From NCBI GenBank assembly GCA_934096715.1, contig CAKOMQ010000013.1, positions 1 through 34,165 of the forward strand: DNA of 34,165 nt, in the 5' to 3' direction. Position numbers and translations under genes: made by a program. This DNA comes from an uncultured Bacilli bacterium. GTDB lineage: Bacteria > Bacillota_I > Bacilli_A > RF39 > UBA660. Of this stretch, positions 9,118 to 17,863 are shown piece after piece; position 1 is the stretch's first letter; each line of letters opens with the position of its first letter. Below the pieces are notes generated by a model. It ran no database searches, was not told where the DNA came from, and saw only the letters and a program-made list of their open reading frames with translations.

Positions 9118-9809
9118 TTTTTAATCCTTTCTTTACTTTCGACATTTGATTGAATTAGCATAGCAAAATCAACAAAGTAATTAAATACTTCATCTTGAGA
9201 TAAAAAAGTGGTGTCCAAAGTACATTTTTTTATCTCATTATCACTATATTTTCCAACTACTTTATCATAAATTTTCTTTAAACAATTTTTTTGCAAATTA
9301 ATCAATGATTCATCTATCCATATACCTTCTAAAATGTGTTTTCTAGTATTGTTTCTTTCTTGTATTTTATTATAATCGGTTGTTAAAAGTAAAAAACCAT
9401 CACATTCTACTAAATCATTATTTTTTAGGAATTCTAACATCATAATATATTTTTTGCAGGCGCTTAAATACTTATTATTAAATCCAAATAGTACTTCAAA
9501 AGCTTTAGCAGTTGCAATTATTGATATAGAACTCTTATCTATTATTACATTGTAACCCATATTTCTATAATGATTAGCTTTTTTTATTTTTTCTAATTCT
9601 ACTCTAAATAACTGAGTTTGATAATATTCTTCTTCATCGTTATTATTTGGAATATCAATGGCTGCATTTATTATTTTAGAATTCTCTTTTTCTATATATC
9701 TAATAGCTTCTGGTATTATAACCCAGCCGTTTTTTTCTAAATTATTGCACAAAGTTGTTTTACCTACGCAAGATGTTCCTTCAAGAATAATAATTTTACC
9801 TTTTTTCAT
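9114..9809 (-). CDS. P-loop kinase resembling (deoxy)nucleoside/thymidylate kinases
   Basis: A 231-residue single-domain P-loop protein. Walker A is EGTSCVGKTT (10-19), close to the EGxxGxGKTT form of thymidylate and deoxynucleoside kinases; Cys replaces the usual Gly/Ala. An acidic patch, then Asp in YNVIIDKSS (a DR-like position), and an Arg-rich lid (ERNNTRKHI) follow. Many such proteins are annotated AAA_28 ATPases or dNK-like kinases, and the phosphate acceptor cannot be named. It ends in TGA overlapping the PHP start. With the deoxyribosyltransferase two genes upstream, a role in nucleoside or nucleotide modification is plausible but unproven. Confidence 0.7.
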   Translation of the reverse strand: MKKGKIIILEGTSCVGKTTLCNNLEKNGWVIIPEAIRYIEKENSKIINAAIDIPNNNDEEEYYQTQLFRVELEKIKKANHYRNMGYNVIIDKSSISIIATAKAFEVLFGFNNKYLSACKKYIMMLEFLKNNDLVECDGFLLLTTDYNKIQERNNTRKHILEGIWIDESLINLQKNCLKKIYDKVVGKYSDNEIKKCTLDTTFLSQDEVFNYFVDFAMLIQSNVESKERIKK

Positions 9810-9812
9810 ATA

Positions 9813-11057
9813 CTACCTCTCTGTTTTATACTTTATATTGTTATTTGAAAAGAACGAATAAATTGGCCCTATATTTGATATAAGTAAGGCTATTGAATAT
9901 GCAATCCAATTGTATAACTCTATACTATAATTCTTACTGCTTAATTTGTTAATTGTTTTAATGGTAATGTAGTAATTTATGAATGAATAAAAACAAAATG
10001 AAATAGTAATTAGAACTGCAAGAATAATGCTTTTATATAATATACTACTTAAAAATATAAATAAAAATACAACTGGCAATAGTAACCAGTTAATCGCACA
10101 TTTAAACTCATTTAAACATCCAACAAATCCATTTAATGAAAAATTATTAAGTTTATTTTTTAAATCTTTGTAAATTAATCTGTATTTTCTCGTGGTATTG
10201 TACCATACAGAATTCTGCTTAATTAACTGACTAATGGATACAGCGTTATCTATACATTCTAACTCATAAATAGGTGTAATTTGAATATTATTGAATTTTA
10301 AGTTCATTGTTAAGTAAATATCTTCACACCAAAACTCAGTATTAAATCCGCCTAATTTTTTCAAAGTATTTAAGTTTACTGTTAATCCATGACCAACAAC
10401 ATAATGATATAAAAATCTTGTTTTAAAAATTGAATTGAAAAGGCCAACCTTTATTTCAAAATTAGATTGATAAATAGCAAAACCTTTCATAATTAAACTT
10501 AATCGTTTAAAATTATTGAAGCAATAAGAATATTGTTGCATTACTTTTTTATCTCTATTTATCTCATAAAATATAGCATTAAAGCTGTTTTTTGATGGCT
10601 TGCTATCTGCATTATATAACGACATATACCATTCTTTCGAATTATCATAAAATGGTAATTTTTTTAACTGCTCTAACATGTAGTTCAAATTATCAGCCAT
10701 ATATCCATTTATTGATGGACAATCAATCAAAAAAATATTATCGTATTTATTTAAAATATTGTTTTCAACAAATGTTTTTGTTGTTAATTTTAATTTATTA
10801 TATTTATATTCGTATTCTTCTTTTTGGGTTGTAACTATAACAATTGGCAAATCACATATTTTTCTAAAATATTTTACTGTTTCTTCAATTACATTTTGTT
10901 CTCTTAAACAAGGAATTGAAATAAATAATCCTTTGTCATCATCCAGCTTATCATCAAATTTTTTACTAATAATTTTAAAAAATTTTAAATATTTGAATAA
11001 TACAAATAATGAATAGAATATTATACAAGATATGCAGGAATAAAAAAATAATATCAT
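9813..11057 (-). CDS. Membrane-anchored family 2 glycosyltransferase
   Basis: A 414-residue protein with one N-terminal membrane helix (about 3-24) and two or three C-terminal helices (about 320-400). The cytoplasmic GT-A domain between them shows ISIPCLRE, the metal-binding DxD-like NADS (149-152), GGFNTEFWCED with the catalytic-base ED pair (245-246), and QNSVW near 281-285 standing in for QxxRW. This is the plan of processive or polyprenyl-type GT2 enzymes. Acceptor and sugar are unknown. Only six bases separate it from the deoxyribosyltransferase upstream and three from the kinase-like gene downstream. A GT2 within a nucleotide-type gene set is unusual. Confidence 0.8.
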   Translation of the reverse strand: MILFFYSCISCIIFYSLFVLFKYLKFFKIISKKFDDKLDDDKGLFISIPCLREQNVIEETVKYFRKICDLPIVIVTTQKEEYEYKYNKLKLTTKTFVENNILNKYDNIFLIDCPSINGYMADNLNYMLEQLKKLPFYDNSKEWYMSLYNADSKPSKNSFNAIFYEINRDKKVMQQYSYCFNNFKRLSLIMKGFAIYQSNFEIKVGLFNSIFKTRFLYHYVVGHGLTVNLNTLKKLGGFNTEFWCEDIYLTMNLKFNNIQITPIYELECIDNAVSISQLIKQNSVWYNTTRKYRLIYKDLKNKLNNFSLNGFVGCLNEFKCAINWLLLPVVFLFIFLSSILYKSIILAVLITISFCFYSFINYYITIKTINKLSSKNYSIELYNWIAYSIALLISNIGPIYSFFSNNNIKYKTER

Positions 11058-11063
11058 ACTAAT

Positions 11064-11492
11064 TTAAGACTCCAATTCTCTTTTTAAGTCTTCAATGCTA
11101 TTTATGATTCTAAAATTCATACATCCTTCGATAAAAAGATTGTTTGTTCCTGTAAAATCTAAACAGCGATCATCAGTTTTGTATCCAATGCACTTTTTTC
11201 CTAATGCATATGCAATTCCCAATTCTACGCAGGCTCCTTCATCAGGAACTCTCCCATCAAGAAAAAATACCAAAATATCGCACCACTTAATTCCATTTAA
11301 ATCGGTCTCAAATATTTTTTTACTTACTTTATATGTATCTTCAGCATTTTTGATTATGTTAGCAGATAATCCTGCACTTTCTTGTGGTAAATATACTTCA
11401 TACCCCCATTTTCTAAAAATTTCAGTATACTTTCTATTTCTTTCTAATTCCATCTCATTAAAAAGTGGTGCGGCAAAATAAATTTTTTTCAT
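11064..11492 (-). CDS. Nucleoside 2-deoxyribosyltransferase family protein
   Basis: A 142-residue protein of the NDT fold. The start MKKIYFAAPLFN is typical, Tyr5 lies in the substrate pocket position, and VPDEGACVELG holds Glu90 as the likely nucleophile that forms the deoxyribosyl-enzyme intermediate. Canonical enzymes swap bases between deoxynucleosides; relatives hydrolyse nucleotides. The ATG at 11492 has AAGGAG six bases upstream. A longer frame opens at 11531, but that region holds the -10 element of the promoter (11511-11539), so the short start is right. First gene of the operon. Confidence 0.85.
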   Translation of the reverse strand: MKKIYFAAPLFNEMELERNRKYTEIFRKWGYEVYLPQESAGLSANIIKNAEDTYKVSKKIFETDLNGIKWCDILVFFLDGRVPDEGACVELGIAYALGKKCIGYKTDDRCLDFTGTNNLFIEGCMNFRIINSIEDLKRELES

Positions 11493-11510
11493 ACTTTTCT
11501 CCTTAATATT

Positions 11511-11539
11511 ATTGTAACATGTAAATATCAAAATGTAAA
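11511..11539 (-). promoter_or_regulatory. Promoter of the five-gene accessory operon
   Basis: Minus-strand TTTACA (11534-11539) and TACAAT (11511-11516) are 17 bases apart, placing the transcript start a few bases before the RBS of the deoxyribosyltransferase gene. Confidence 0.7.
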
Positions 11540-11623
11540 ACTAACACCATTGACTATCTTTAAAGTTCAATTAATTCTATATTTCTAAGTGTATTTATCA
11601 TTTAAAACAATAATTTTAAATTT

Positions 11624-11651
11624 AAAAAGAACCTAATTTATAATTAGATTC
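11624..11651 (-). terminator. Terminator of the D,D-carboxypeptidase gene
   Basis: A nine-pair stem with one G-T pair (11629-11637 with 11643-11651, loop of five) is followed on the minus strand by TTTTT, four bases after the stop codon. Confidence 0.8.
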
Positions 11652-11655
11652 TCAA

Positions 11656-12807
11656 TTAAATATACTCTTTACCTACAAATAATTCATTCAAGTTTCTTTT
11701 AAAATAATCTAGTAGATTAGCTTTTCCAACAGTTCTATCTACAGTAATATCTACTATATCTACTGTATGGCCTTCATTATCTACAATCTCTACTTCCCCT
11801 ACTTTATCTCCACGTTTTACTGGAGCATATATTTTTTTAGTATCAATATTAAGCATATAGCTTTTTTTAGGATCATTTATATTTAATAGTTCAGTAGCAT
11901 CTTCTTTCAATAATAAATTTACATACTTTAATTTACCTTTTTCAACTTTTATCTTACCTAGTTTTTTATTCTTTTTATATATAACATCTATTTTATAAGA
12001 ATTAAAACCATAATTCAATAATTTTAATGTATCAGTAGTTCTATTATCTATTGAGTCTACTCCCATTACAACACTTATAAGTCTCATATTACCCCTATAA
12101 GCTGTACTTGTTAAACAGTAACCTGCTCCTTCAGTAAACCCTGTTTTTAAACCATCTATATTATCATAGAATCTAACTAAACGATTTGTATTAACTAACC
12201 ATGTTTGAGAACCATCAGGTCTTTTTAGATAATCTTCATAAGTATTAGTAAACGTTAGAATATCACTATGATTAGTTATTAAATATCTAGCCATTAATGA
12301 CATATCATAACTGCTTGAATAATGACCTTCGGTATCAAGTCCATGAGGATTTTTAAAACTTGTATTCTTACATCCTATTTCTTTACACTTTTCATTCATC
12401 TTACGAACAAACTCATCTACACTTCCATAAGTTTTCTCAGCAAGTGCCACAACCGCATCATTAGCACTGGCAATTGCAACACTTTTTAATAACTCACTTA
12501 CTTTATAAGTTTCATTAGTATTTAAATACACTTGAGATCCACCCATATTAGATGCATTTTCACTTATAACTACATTATCTGTATATTTTAACTTACCATC
12601 TTTAATACTATCCATAATAATTATCATACTCATTATTTTAGTCATACTTGCTGGTGGTAATTCTCTAGTGCTTTCTTTTTCATATAAAACTTTTCCTGTA
12701 CTATTTTCAATTAGTATAGCACTTTCTGAATAGTTTACTAATTCTTCTGCCGAAGTATTAGTTATTAAGAATATAAAAGATACTAGAATAAATAATATTT
12801 TCTTCAA
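11656..12807 (-). CDS. D-alanyl-D-alanine carboxypeptidase (PBP5/DacF type)
   Basis: A 383-residue low-molecular-weight penicillin-binding protein that trims the terminal D-Ala from peptidoglycan stem peptides outside the membrane. The signal peptide (1-20) ends near TSA-EE. The three catalytic motifs are present: S54-M-T-K57, S114-A-N116 and K221-T-G223. The C-terminal beta domain follows (about 265-345), and the tail YFKRNLNELF could be the usual amphipathic anchor. The start codon is TTG, supported by AGGAG nine bases upstream and by the signal peptide. A truncated second copy of its 5' end lies at 14946-15096. Cell-wall synthesis in this organism is thereby shown to be functional. Confidence 0.93.
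   Translation of the reverse strand: MKKILFILVSFIFLITNTSAEELVNYSESAILIENSTGKVLYEKESTRELPPASMTKIMSMIIIMDSIKDGKLKYTDNVVISENASNMGGSQVYLNTNETYKVSELLKSVAIASANDAVVALAEKTYGSVDEFVRKMNEKCKEIGCKNTSFKNPHGLDTEGHYSSSYDMSLMARYLITNHSDILTFTNTYEDYLKRPDGSQTWLVNTNRLVRFYDNIDGLKTGFTEGAGYCLTSTAYRGNMRLISVVMGVDSIDNRTTDTLKLLNYGFNSYKIDVIYKKNKKLGKIKVEKGKLKYVNLLLKEDATELLNINDPKKSYMLNIDTKKIYAPVKRGDKVGEVEIVDNEGHTVDIVDITVDRTVGKANLLDYFKRNLNELFVGKEYI
12598..12789. repeat. Source copy of a direct repeat inside the carboxypeptidase gene
   Basis: This stretch encodes signal peptide to active-site Ser/Lys and is repeated in the same orientation at 14946-15087 with about five mismatches and a 51-base internal deletion. The two copies bracket the rhuM/fic remnants. 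Confidence 0.85.
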
Positions 12808-12917
12808 ATTAAATCACTCCTAGTAATAATTATGCAAGTAGAATAGATTTATTCAAAGAACATAAGTTAAATTTCTACCAACTTTTAACCGTGTAATTAT
12901 ATTTAATTTTTTTTATT

Positions 12918-12955
12918 TATAAAAAGAGAGAGAAACATGTTTCTTTTCTCCCATT
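12918..12955 (-). terminator. Possible terminator after the fic fragment
   Basis: A purine-rich imperfect hairpin around the palindrome GAAACATGTTTC is followed on the minus strand by CTTTTTATAAA. The stem is partly mismatched, so the call is weak. Confidence 0.35.
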
Positions 12956-12967
12956 AAATAAACTTCA

Positions 12968-13234
12968 CTATTGAAAAATAAATTTATCATTTAGAACAAG
13001 ATCATTATTACTTATTAATTTATTTATTGATGAATCGATTGTTTTTAAAATAAATCTTATAAACACATTTGCATTATCATTATTATGATATTCTGCTATT
13101 GATGAATAGTACTCTTCTTGATTCAAATATATTTCTTCTTCAAATGGTATAAATTTAAAATTTCTATCATAATTTATTAACATTAATGTTACCCAAAATC
13201 TTGCGCATCTTCCATTACCGTCTGAGAATGATAT
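12968..13234 (-). pseudogene. Fic domain C-terminal fragment
   Basis: An 88-codon open remnant beginning right after an in-frame TAG (13235-13237). Its first residues read ISFSDGNGRCAR, the Fic signature HPFxxGNGRxxR with the catalytic His and the Pro replaced. The rest (SIAEYHNNDNANVFIRFIL) matches the last helices of the Fic fold. Fic enzymes transfer AMP or other phosphate groups to target proteins; without the N-terminal half and the His this piece cannot work. It lies 17 bases after the end of the rhuM remnant. It may be the other half of the fic remnant at 14344-14850, or come from another fic gene. Confidence 0.7.
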
Positions 13235-13251
13235 CTAAGAATAGAATATTT

Positions 13252-14269
13252 TTAACAACTGATATCCTCATTTTCCATTTCAATCATAAATTTATCAAAG
13301 TCAGATTCAAATAATTTATCTTGAGTAATTCTATACTTTTCAAATTCAGAAAGTGCAAAACTATTTGCTACCTTATGTGATACTTTACCAGGATTATCAA
13401 GTACATCTCTTTCGTTAAATTGTAAAAATACATCTAGCTTACCTTTCCAGTCTTCCATTGTCATAGGAATATGTCTTTCAGCTTGATCCTCCGCGTAATC
13501 TAAATACATTGTAACAATTCTTTCTAAAGATTTTAATTCTTCTTTAGTTAAATAATTTTTAGCAACTATAACATCAGATGCAAATTATTTTGCCATTAGG
13601 TAAATTTTTCCAATTTGTTAATCCCATATGAACTTTATTATGATTTGCACGATTCACTATAATTTCTGCAGCCGTATTTCCACGAACAGCATAGTGCATT
13701 TTATTTTGAACTGTTTTAAAAAAATCTTTTGTTATCGGTGAATCTACATTATAATCTAAACTTGTTGTGTATATATCAGTAATCTTTTGATAAAAATTCC
13801 TTTCACTAATTCTTATTTCTCTTATTTCTTGTAGTAATTCATTAAAATAATTTTCATTTAAAAAAGTTCCATTTTTAAGTCTTTCTTTATCTAATACATA
13901 TCCTTTTACAGAATATTGTTTTAAAATATTGATTGCCCACAATCTAAAATCAATTGCTCTTTTGCTATTAACTTTAAATCCAACAGCAATAATAACATCT
14001 AGATTATAATATTTTGTTTTATAATTTTTTCCATCTCTAGCAGTATGTAAAAATTCTTTACATACTGAATTCTCACTTAATTCTTTTTCAAAAATATTAG
14101 AAAGATGTATTGTTATATTATTTCTTGTTGTCCCAAAAAGTTCGGCCATCAATTTTTGACTAAGCCAGACTGATTCTTCATCAACAATCACTTCTATTGT
14201 CTTTTCTTTATTTTGTTTTGTAAATATCAAAAATTCTGCTGTTGAATTTCTTATTTGTAATGTTTGCAT
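13252..14269 (-). pseudogene. RhuM family protein, frameshifted
   Basis: Two consecutive frames together give a normal RhuM of about 338 residues. The first (14269 to 13574, 231 residues) carries the N-terminal winged-helix-like region (VWLSQKLMAELFGTTRNNI) and the RhuM core (MHYAVRGNTAAEIIVNRANH). The second runs on with SDVIVAKNYL, then MYLDYAEDQAERHIPM, and stops at 13252. One extra T in the TTT at 13582-13584 (codons ATT GCA became ATT TGC A) accounts for the break. RhuM was named in a Salmonella pathogenicity island and is common in gut bacteria next to Fic or type I restriction genes; its role is not settled. A sequencing error in a short run cannot be excluded, but both neighbours are broken too. 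Confidence 0.8.
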
Positions 14270-14343
14270 AATTCTTTACCTCCTGATTTAACTACATTAA
14301 TAAATATATTATATCAAAACCTTCCACTATTTATATATAAATT

Positions 14344-14850
14344 TTAAAAGTATGCCATTTTCTGTCTTAAGTATTCATTCTCATCTGAAAAATGATGAAT
14401 AGTAAATGAAATATAGATAAAATAATAATATTTAAATCACTAGTTTTAAGATAATCAAATAAACTTTTCATTAGAGACGAAACTAAAATAGAATTAGGTG
14501 CCATATAGATTATTTCAACATTTTTTAACGCCTTCACCATAATTCCGATAACTACCATTATCTTCATCAAAATGTCTCATCATTAATTGATGTAATTTTA
14601 ATAAGTCTTTTTCACTTTTATAGTTATAATCATTAATATGATTATATGCTTCAATAGCATTTTTAACTTCTTGTACTTCATCTTTTTTTCCTAACATCTG
14701 TTTATTGTCTAGTATATTTTCTACATCAAATAAGGATAACGAATTAGCTTTAATTGCAAGTGAAGAATGAATTGATCTTATTTTAGATTTTGAAGACATA
14801 CATCCTGATTTAGTTTGATTATAAAAGTAGTTTATTATCTACATTTTCAC
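14344..14850 (-). pseudogene. Fic family protein, N-terminal part, multiply disrupted
   Basis: The likely original start is GTG at 14848-14850 with AGGAG eight bases upstream, but codon 4 is TAG (14839-14841). The Fic N-terminal region then reads clearly: MSSKSKIRSIHSSLAIKANS, then NAIEAYNHI, then LLKLHQLMM, ending GEGVKKC through one extra A in a run of six. The next frame continues NVEIIYMAPNSILVSSLMKS. A third frame reaches the active-site motif as HHFSDENEYLRQ, where intact proteins have HPFSDGNGRLGR. So there is at least one nonsense and two frameshift lesions plus a degraded catalytic loop. This is old decay, unlike the one-base lesion in rhuM. Confidence 0.75.
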
Positions 14851-14945
14851 TTACATTTCTCCTTTGCTAATATTATTGTATCACAAATGTCACTGTAAAT
14901 GTCACTGTATTTTTATTGTTGATAAATTTGATTATTTTAATTTGC

Positions 14946-15096
14946 TATCTTAAATACTATCCATAATAATTATCATACTCATTATTTTAGTCATACTTGC
15001 TGGTGGTAATTCTTTAGTACTTTCTGAATAGTTTACTAATTCTTCTGTCGAAGTATTAGTTATTAAGAATATAAAAGATACGAGAATTAATGTTAC
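14946..15096 (-). pseudogene. Truncated duplicate of the D,D-carboxypeptidase 5' end
   Basis: The minus strand encodes ILVSFIFLITNTSTEEL, NYSES and KELPPASMTKIMSM before a TAA, matching the N-terminus of the gene at 11656. Compared with it, 51 bases (17 codons) are missing between two CTTTC repeats, and only about five other bases differ. There is no start codon: the match fades out just upstream, next to the valS stop. It is a fresh, non-functional partial copy in the same orientation as the parent. Confidence 0.85.
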
Positions 15097-15113
15097 TAAT
15101 TTAGATTTATTTA

Positions 15114-15158
15114 AAAGAAAAAGGAACTAGTTAGTTAATTTAGCTAATAATTCCTTTT
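15114..15158 (-). terminator. Possible terminator of valS
   Basis: AAAGGAA-type stem (15151-15158 with 15119-15126) spans the valS stop codon with a 24-base loop and is followed on the minus strand by further T-rich sequence. The long loop makes it moderate. Confidence 0.45.
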
Positions 15159-17646
15159 CTTCTTCAAGTTTCTTACGTTCATTTAAAACTAAATTTTCTG
15201 GAGCCTTACTCACAAAATTTTCATTATTAAGTAAAGCAGTTCTTTTATTTATTGAATTCTTTAATTCTTCAATTTGTTTTTCTTTTAATCTTTGTTCTTC
15301 TTCTGTTATAACTTTATCATAATATATAATAGCTTCGATATCTTTAAATTTAACATTAAATTTAGTTTTACCACTATTATCTACTAATCTATTTGATAGT
15401 TTTAACATATTAATTATTAATTCATCTTGAGTATTTAAACTTACTTGATAATCTCCATAAATATTATTTTCTTTTAATACATTTCTAAATTTACTTATAA
15501 AATTAATTTTATCTAACTCTTCATCTTTAATATGAGTAAATACTAAATCTTTATTATATATTGGATAATCACTAATCATAATACTTTCATGACTTTTTAA
15601 AGTAATAATACTATATATTTCTTCGGTTACATATGGCATAAATGGATGTAACATTTTTAAGATACATTTTAAAGTATATAGAAGTGTTGATTTAGTATTA
15701 GAGTCATTTATATGATATTTACTCATTTCAATATAATTATCACAGAAGTCTTCCCATATAAATGAATAAAGATGTGAGTTAACATTATTGAATTCAAACT
15801 TATCCATAAATTTAGTAACATTCTTTATTGTTTCATTTAATCTAGTTAAGATATATTTATCTTCATTATTAATATTAGTAAGATTTATTTCTTTTAAGTC
15901 TTCTGTATTCATAAGAACAAATCTAGAAGCATTCCATAGTTTATTAATAAAGTTCCATGTAGATTTAATTTTATCTTCGTCAAATCTTAAATCACTACCA
16001 GGTGCAGTTGATGTAGCAAGATAATATCTTAAACTATCAGCACCATATATCTCTATCATATCCATAGGGTCTACTCCATTACCAAGACTCTTACTCATTT
16101 TTCTTCCTTGTTTATCTCTTATAAGTCCATGAATAATACAATATTCAAACGGTCTTTTCTTAGTAAACTCTAAGCTTTGGAAAGTCATACGACATACCCA
16201 GAAGAAAATGATATCATAACCTGTTACTAAAACATTAGTTGGAAAGTATCTTTTATATAGTGGATCATCACAATTCGGCCAACCCATTGTACTAAAAGGC
16301 CATAGTGCACTAGAGAACCATGTATCTAGTACATCTTCATCTTGTTTCCAACCATCACCATCAGGAGCAGTAAGACCAACGTATACTTCTTCATCTTTAT
16401 ACCAAGCAGGTATTTGATGTCCCCACCATAATTGTCTAGATATACACCAATCATGACAGTCACTCATCCAGTTATTCATTATTTTTTCAAATCTTTCTGG
16501 AACAAAATTAACTTTATTGTTTTTATCTTTTTGATTATCTAATACTTGTTTAGATAGTTTTTCCATATTAACGAACCATTGCTTTGAAAGATATGGCTCC
16601 ACTACTGCATCTGTTCTTTCTGAATGACCGACTGAATGAGTCATATTCTCAACTCTAATAAGAAGATCTTTTTCTTTTAACTCTTCTACTAATTTTTTAC
16701 GAGCATCAAATCTATCAAGGCCATTATACTTACCAGTTAATTCATTTAAAGTACCATCTTCATTAAGTACTTTAACTCTTTCTAAGTTATGTCTAAGTCC
16801 TACTTCATAGTCATTAGGATCATGAGCAGGAGTAATTTTAACTACACCAGTTCCAAATTCCATATCAGCGTGTTCGTCACCTACAATAGGAATAAGTTTA
16901 TCTAAAATTGGAAGTACTACTGATTTACCTATTAAATGATTATACCTTTCATCATTTGGATTTACTGCTACTGCTGTATCTCCAAATAGTGTTTCAGGTC
17001 TTGTAGTAGCAACATCTAAATAATCACTTGTACCTTCAATATAGTATTTAATATGATAGAATGCACCAGGATCATCTTTATATATAACTTCTTCATTACT
17101 TAAAGCAGTTTTAGCTACTGGATCCCAGTTTATAATTCTTTCTCCCCTATAAATTAAACCTTTATTATATAGATCAACAAATACATATTTAACAGCATCA
17201 CTTAAGTTATCGTCTAATGTAAACCTTTCTTTAGTATAGTCAACTGATAATCCAAGTTTTGCCCATTGTTCATGAATTATATCTTTATGTTCACTTGTCC
17301 ATTTAAAACATTCACATAAGAACTTATCTCTTCCAAGTTCATATTTATTAAGTCCACGTTCTTTAATTCTTGCAACTACTTTAGCTTCTGTTGCAATTGC
17401 TGCATGATCAGTACCAGGAAGCCATAACACATCATAGCCTTGCATTCTTTTATATCTAATAATTATATCTTGTAAACTTGTATCCCAAGCATGACCTAAA
17501 TGCAATTTACCTGTAACATTTGGGGGTGGTATAACTATTGAATAAGGTTTCTTACTAACATCACCACATTCAAAATAATGATTATTTAACCAATACTCAT
17601 ACTTTCCACTTTCAACTTGTTTACTATCGTATTTCTTCTCTAACAT
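15127..17646 (-). CDS. valS: Valyl-tRNA synthetase
   Basis: An 839-residue class Ia synthetase that charges tRNA-Val and edits mis-charged Thr. The HIGH motif is HLGH (49-52) inside PPNVTGKLHLGHAWD, and KMSKS is at 516-520. The CP1 editing domain shows TTRPETLFGDTAV (214-226). WWGHQIPAWY and the C-terminal coiled coil that binds the tRNA core (about 770-838) mark ValRS rather than Ile or LeuRS. Length is slightly below the usual 870-880 but all domains are present. RBS GGAGG lies six bases before the ATG. A T-box leader upstream ties expression to uncharged tRNA-Val. Confidence 0.97.
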   Translation of the reverse strand: MLEKKYDSKQVESGKYEYWLNNHYFECGDVSKKPYSIVIPPPNVTGKLHLGHAWDTSLQDIIIRYKRMQGYDVLWLPGTDHAAIATEAKVVARIKERGLNKYELGRDKFLCECFKWTSEHKDIIHEQWAKLGLSVDYTKERFTLDDNLSDAVKYVFVDLYNKGLIYRGERIINWDPVAKTALSNEEVIYKDDPGAFYHIKYYIEGTSDYLDVATTRPETLFGDTAVAVNPNDERYNHLIGKSVVLPILDKLIPIVGDEHADMEFGTGVVKITPAHDPNDYEVGLRHNLERVKVLNEDGTLNELTGKYNGLDRFDARKKLVEELKEKDLLIRVENMTHSVGHSERTDAVVEPYLSKQWFVNMEKLSKQVLDNQKDKNNKVNFVPERFEKIMNNWMSDCHDWCISRQLWWGHQIPAWYKDEEVYVGLTAPDGDGWKQDEDVLDTWFSSALWPFSTMGWPNCDDPLYKRYFPTNVLVTGYDIIFFWVCRMTFQSLEFTKKRPFEYCIIHGLIRDKQGRKMSKSLGNGVDPMDMIEIYGADSLRYYLATSTAPGSDLRFDEDKIKSTWNFINKLWNASRFVLMNTEDLKEINLTNINNEDKYILTRLNETIKNVTKFMDKFEFNNVNSHLYSFIWEDFCDNYIEMSKYHINDSNTKSTLLYTLKCILKMLHPFMPYVTEEIYSIITLKSHESIMISDYPIYNKDLVFTHIKDEELDKINFISKFRNVLKENNIYGDYQVSLNTQDELIINMLKLSNRLVDNSGKTKFNVKFKDIEAIIYYDKVITEEEQRLKEKQIEELKNSINKRTALLNNENFVSKAPENLVLNERKKLEEEKELLAKLTN

Positions 17647-17659
17647 AATATTCCTCCAT

Positions 17660-17855
17660 TTAAAAAAGTGATATCCTAAGGGTGAGATATTCCCACGGTA
17701 CCACCTTAATATTTAACTTAAAACTTTAAAGCATTTCTGCTACCAAACTCCCTAGCAACAATTTATAATCTTCACTGTTAATTTCACACCTATCATTAAC
17801 TCTCTTTAAGCTACTAGTTATAAATACTCTAGTTCTTTGTTTGCTACCTGTATTT
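17660..17855 (-). promoter_or_regulatory. T-box leader of valS
   Basis: The minus strand carries the T-box core GGTGGTACCGTGGG (within 17691-17707), which pairs with the discriminator end of uncharged tRNA. The base of Stem I is formed by 17810-17817 with 17752-17759. In the 3' side of the internal loop the only Val codon is GTG (17773-17775), followed by A as expected, so it is the likely specifier. The alternative terminator uses the GTGG...ATATC segment against GATATCAC (17668-17675) and is followed by TTTTTT. Uncharged tRNA-Val should stabilise the antiterminator and switch valS on. Confidence 0.9.
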
Positions 17856-17863
17856 TAACAAAC

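Noticed and set aside
14367..14570. A separate 67-residue membrane-like protein
   Set aside because: It contains the Fic segment EIIYMAPNSILVSSLMKS and is a shifted frame of the fic remnant.
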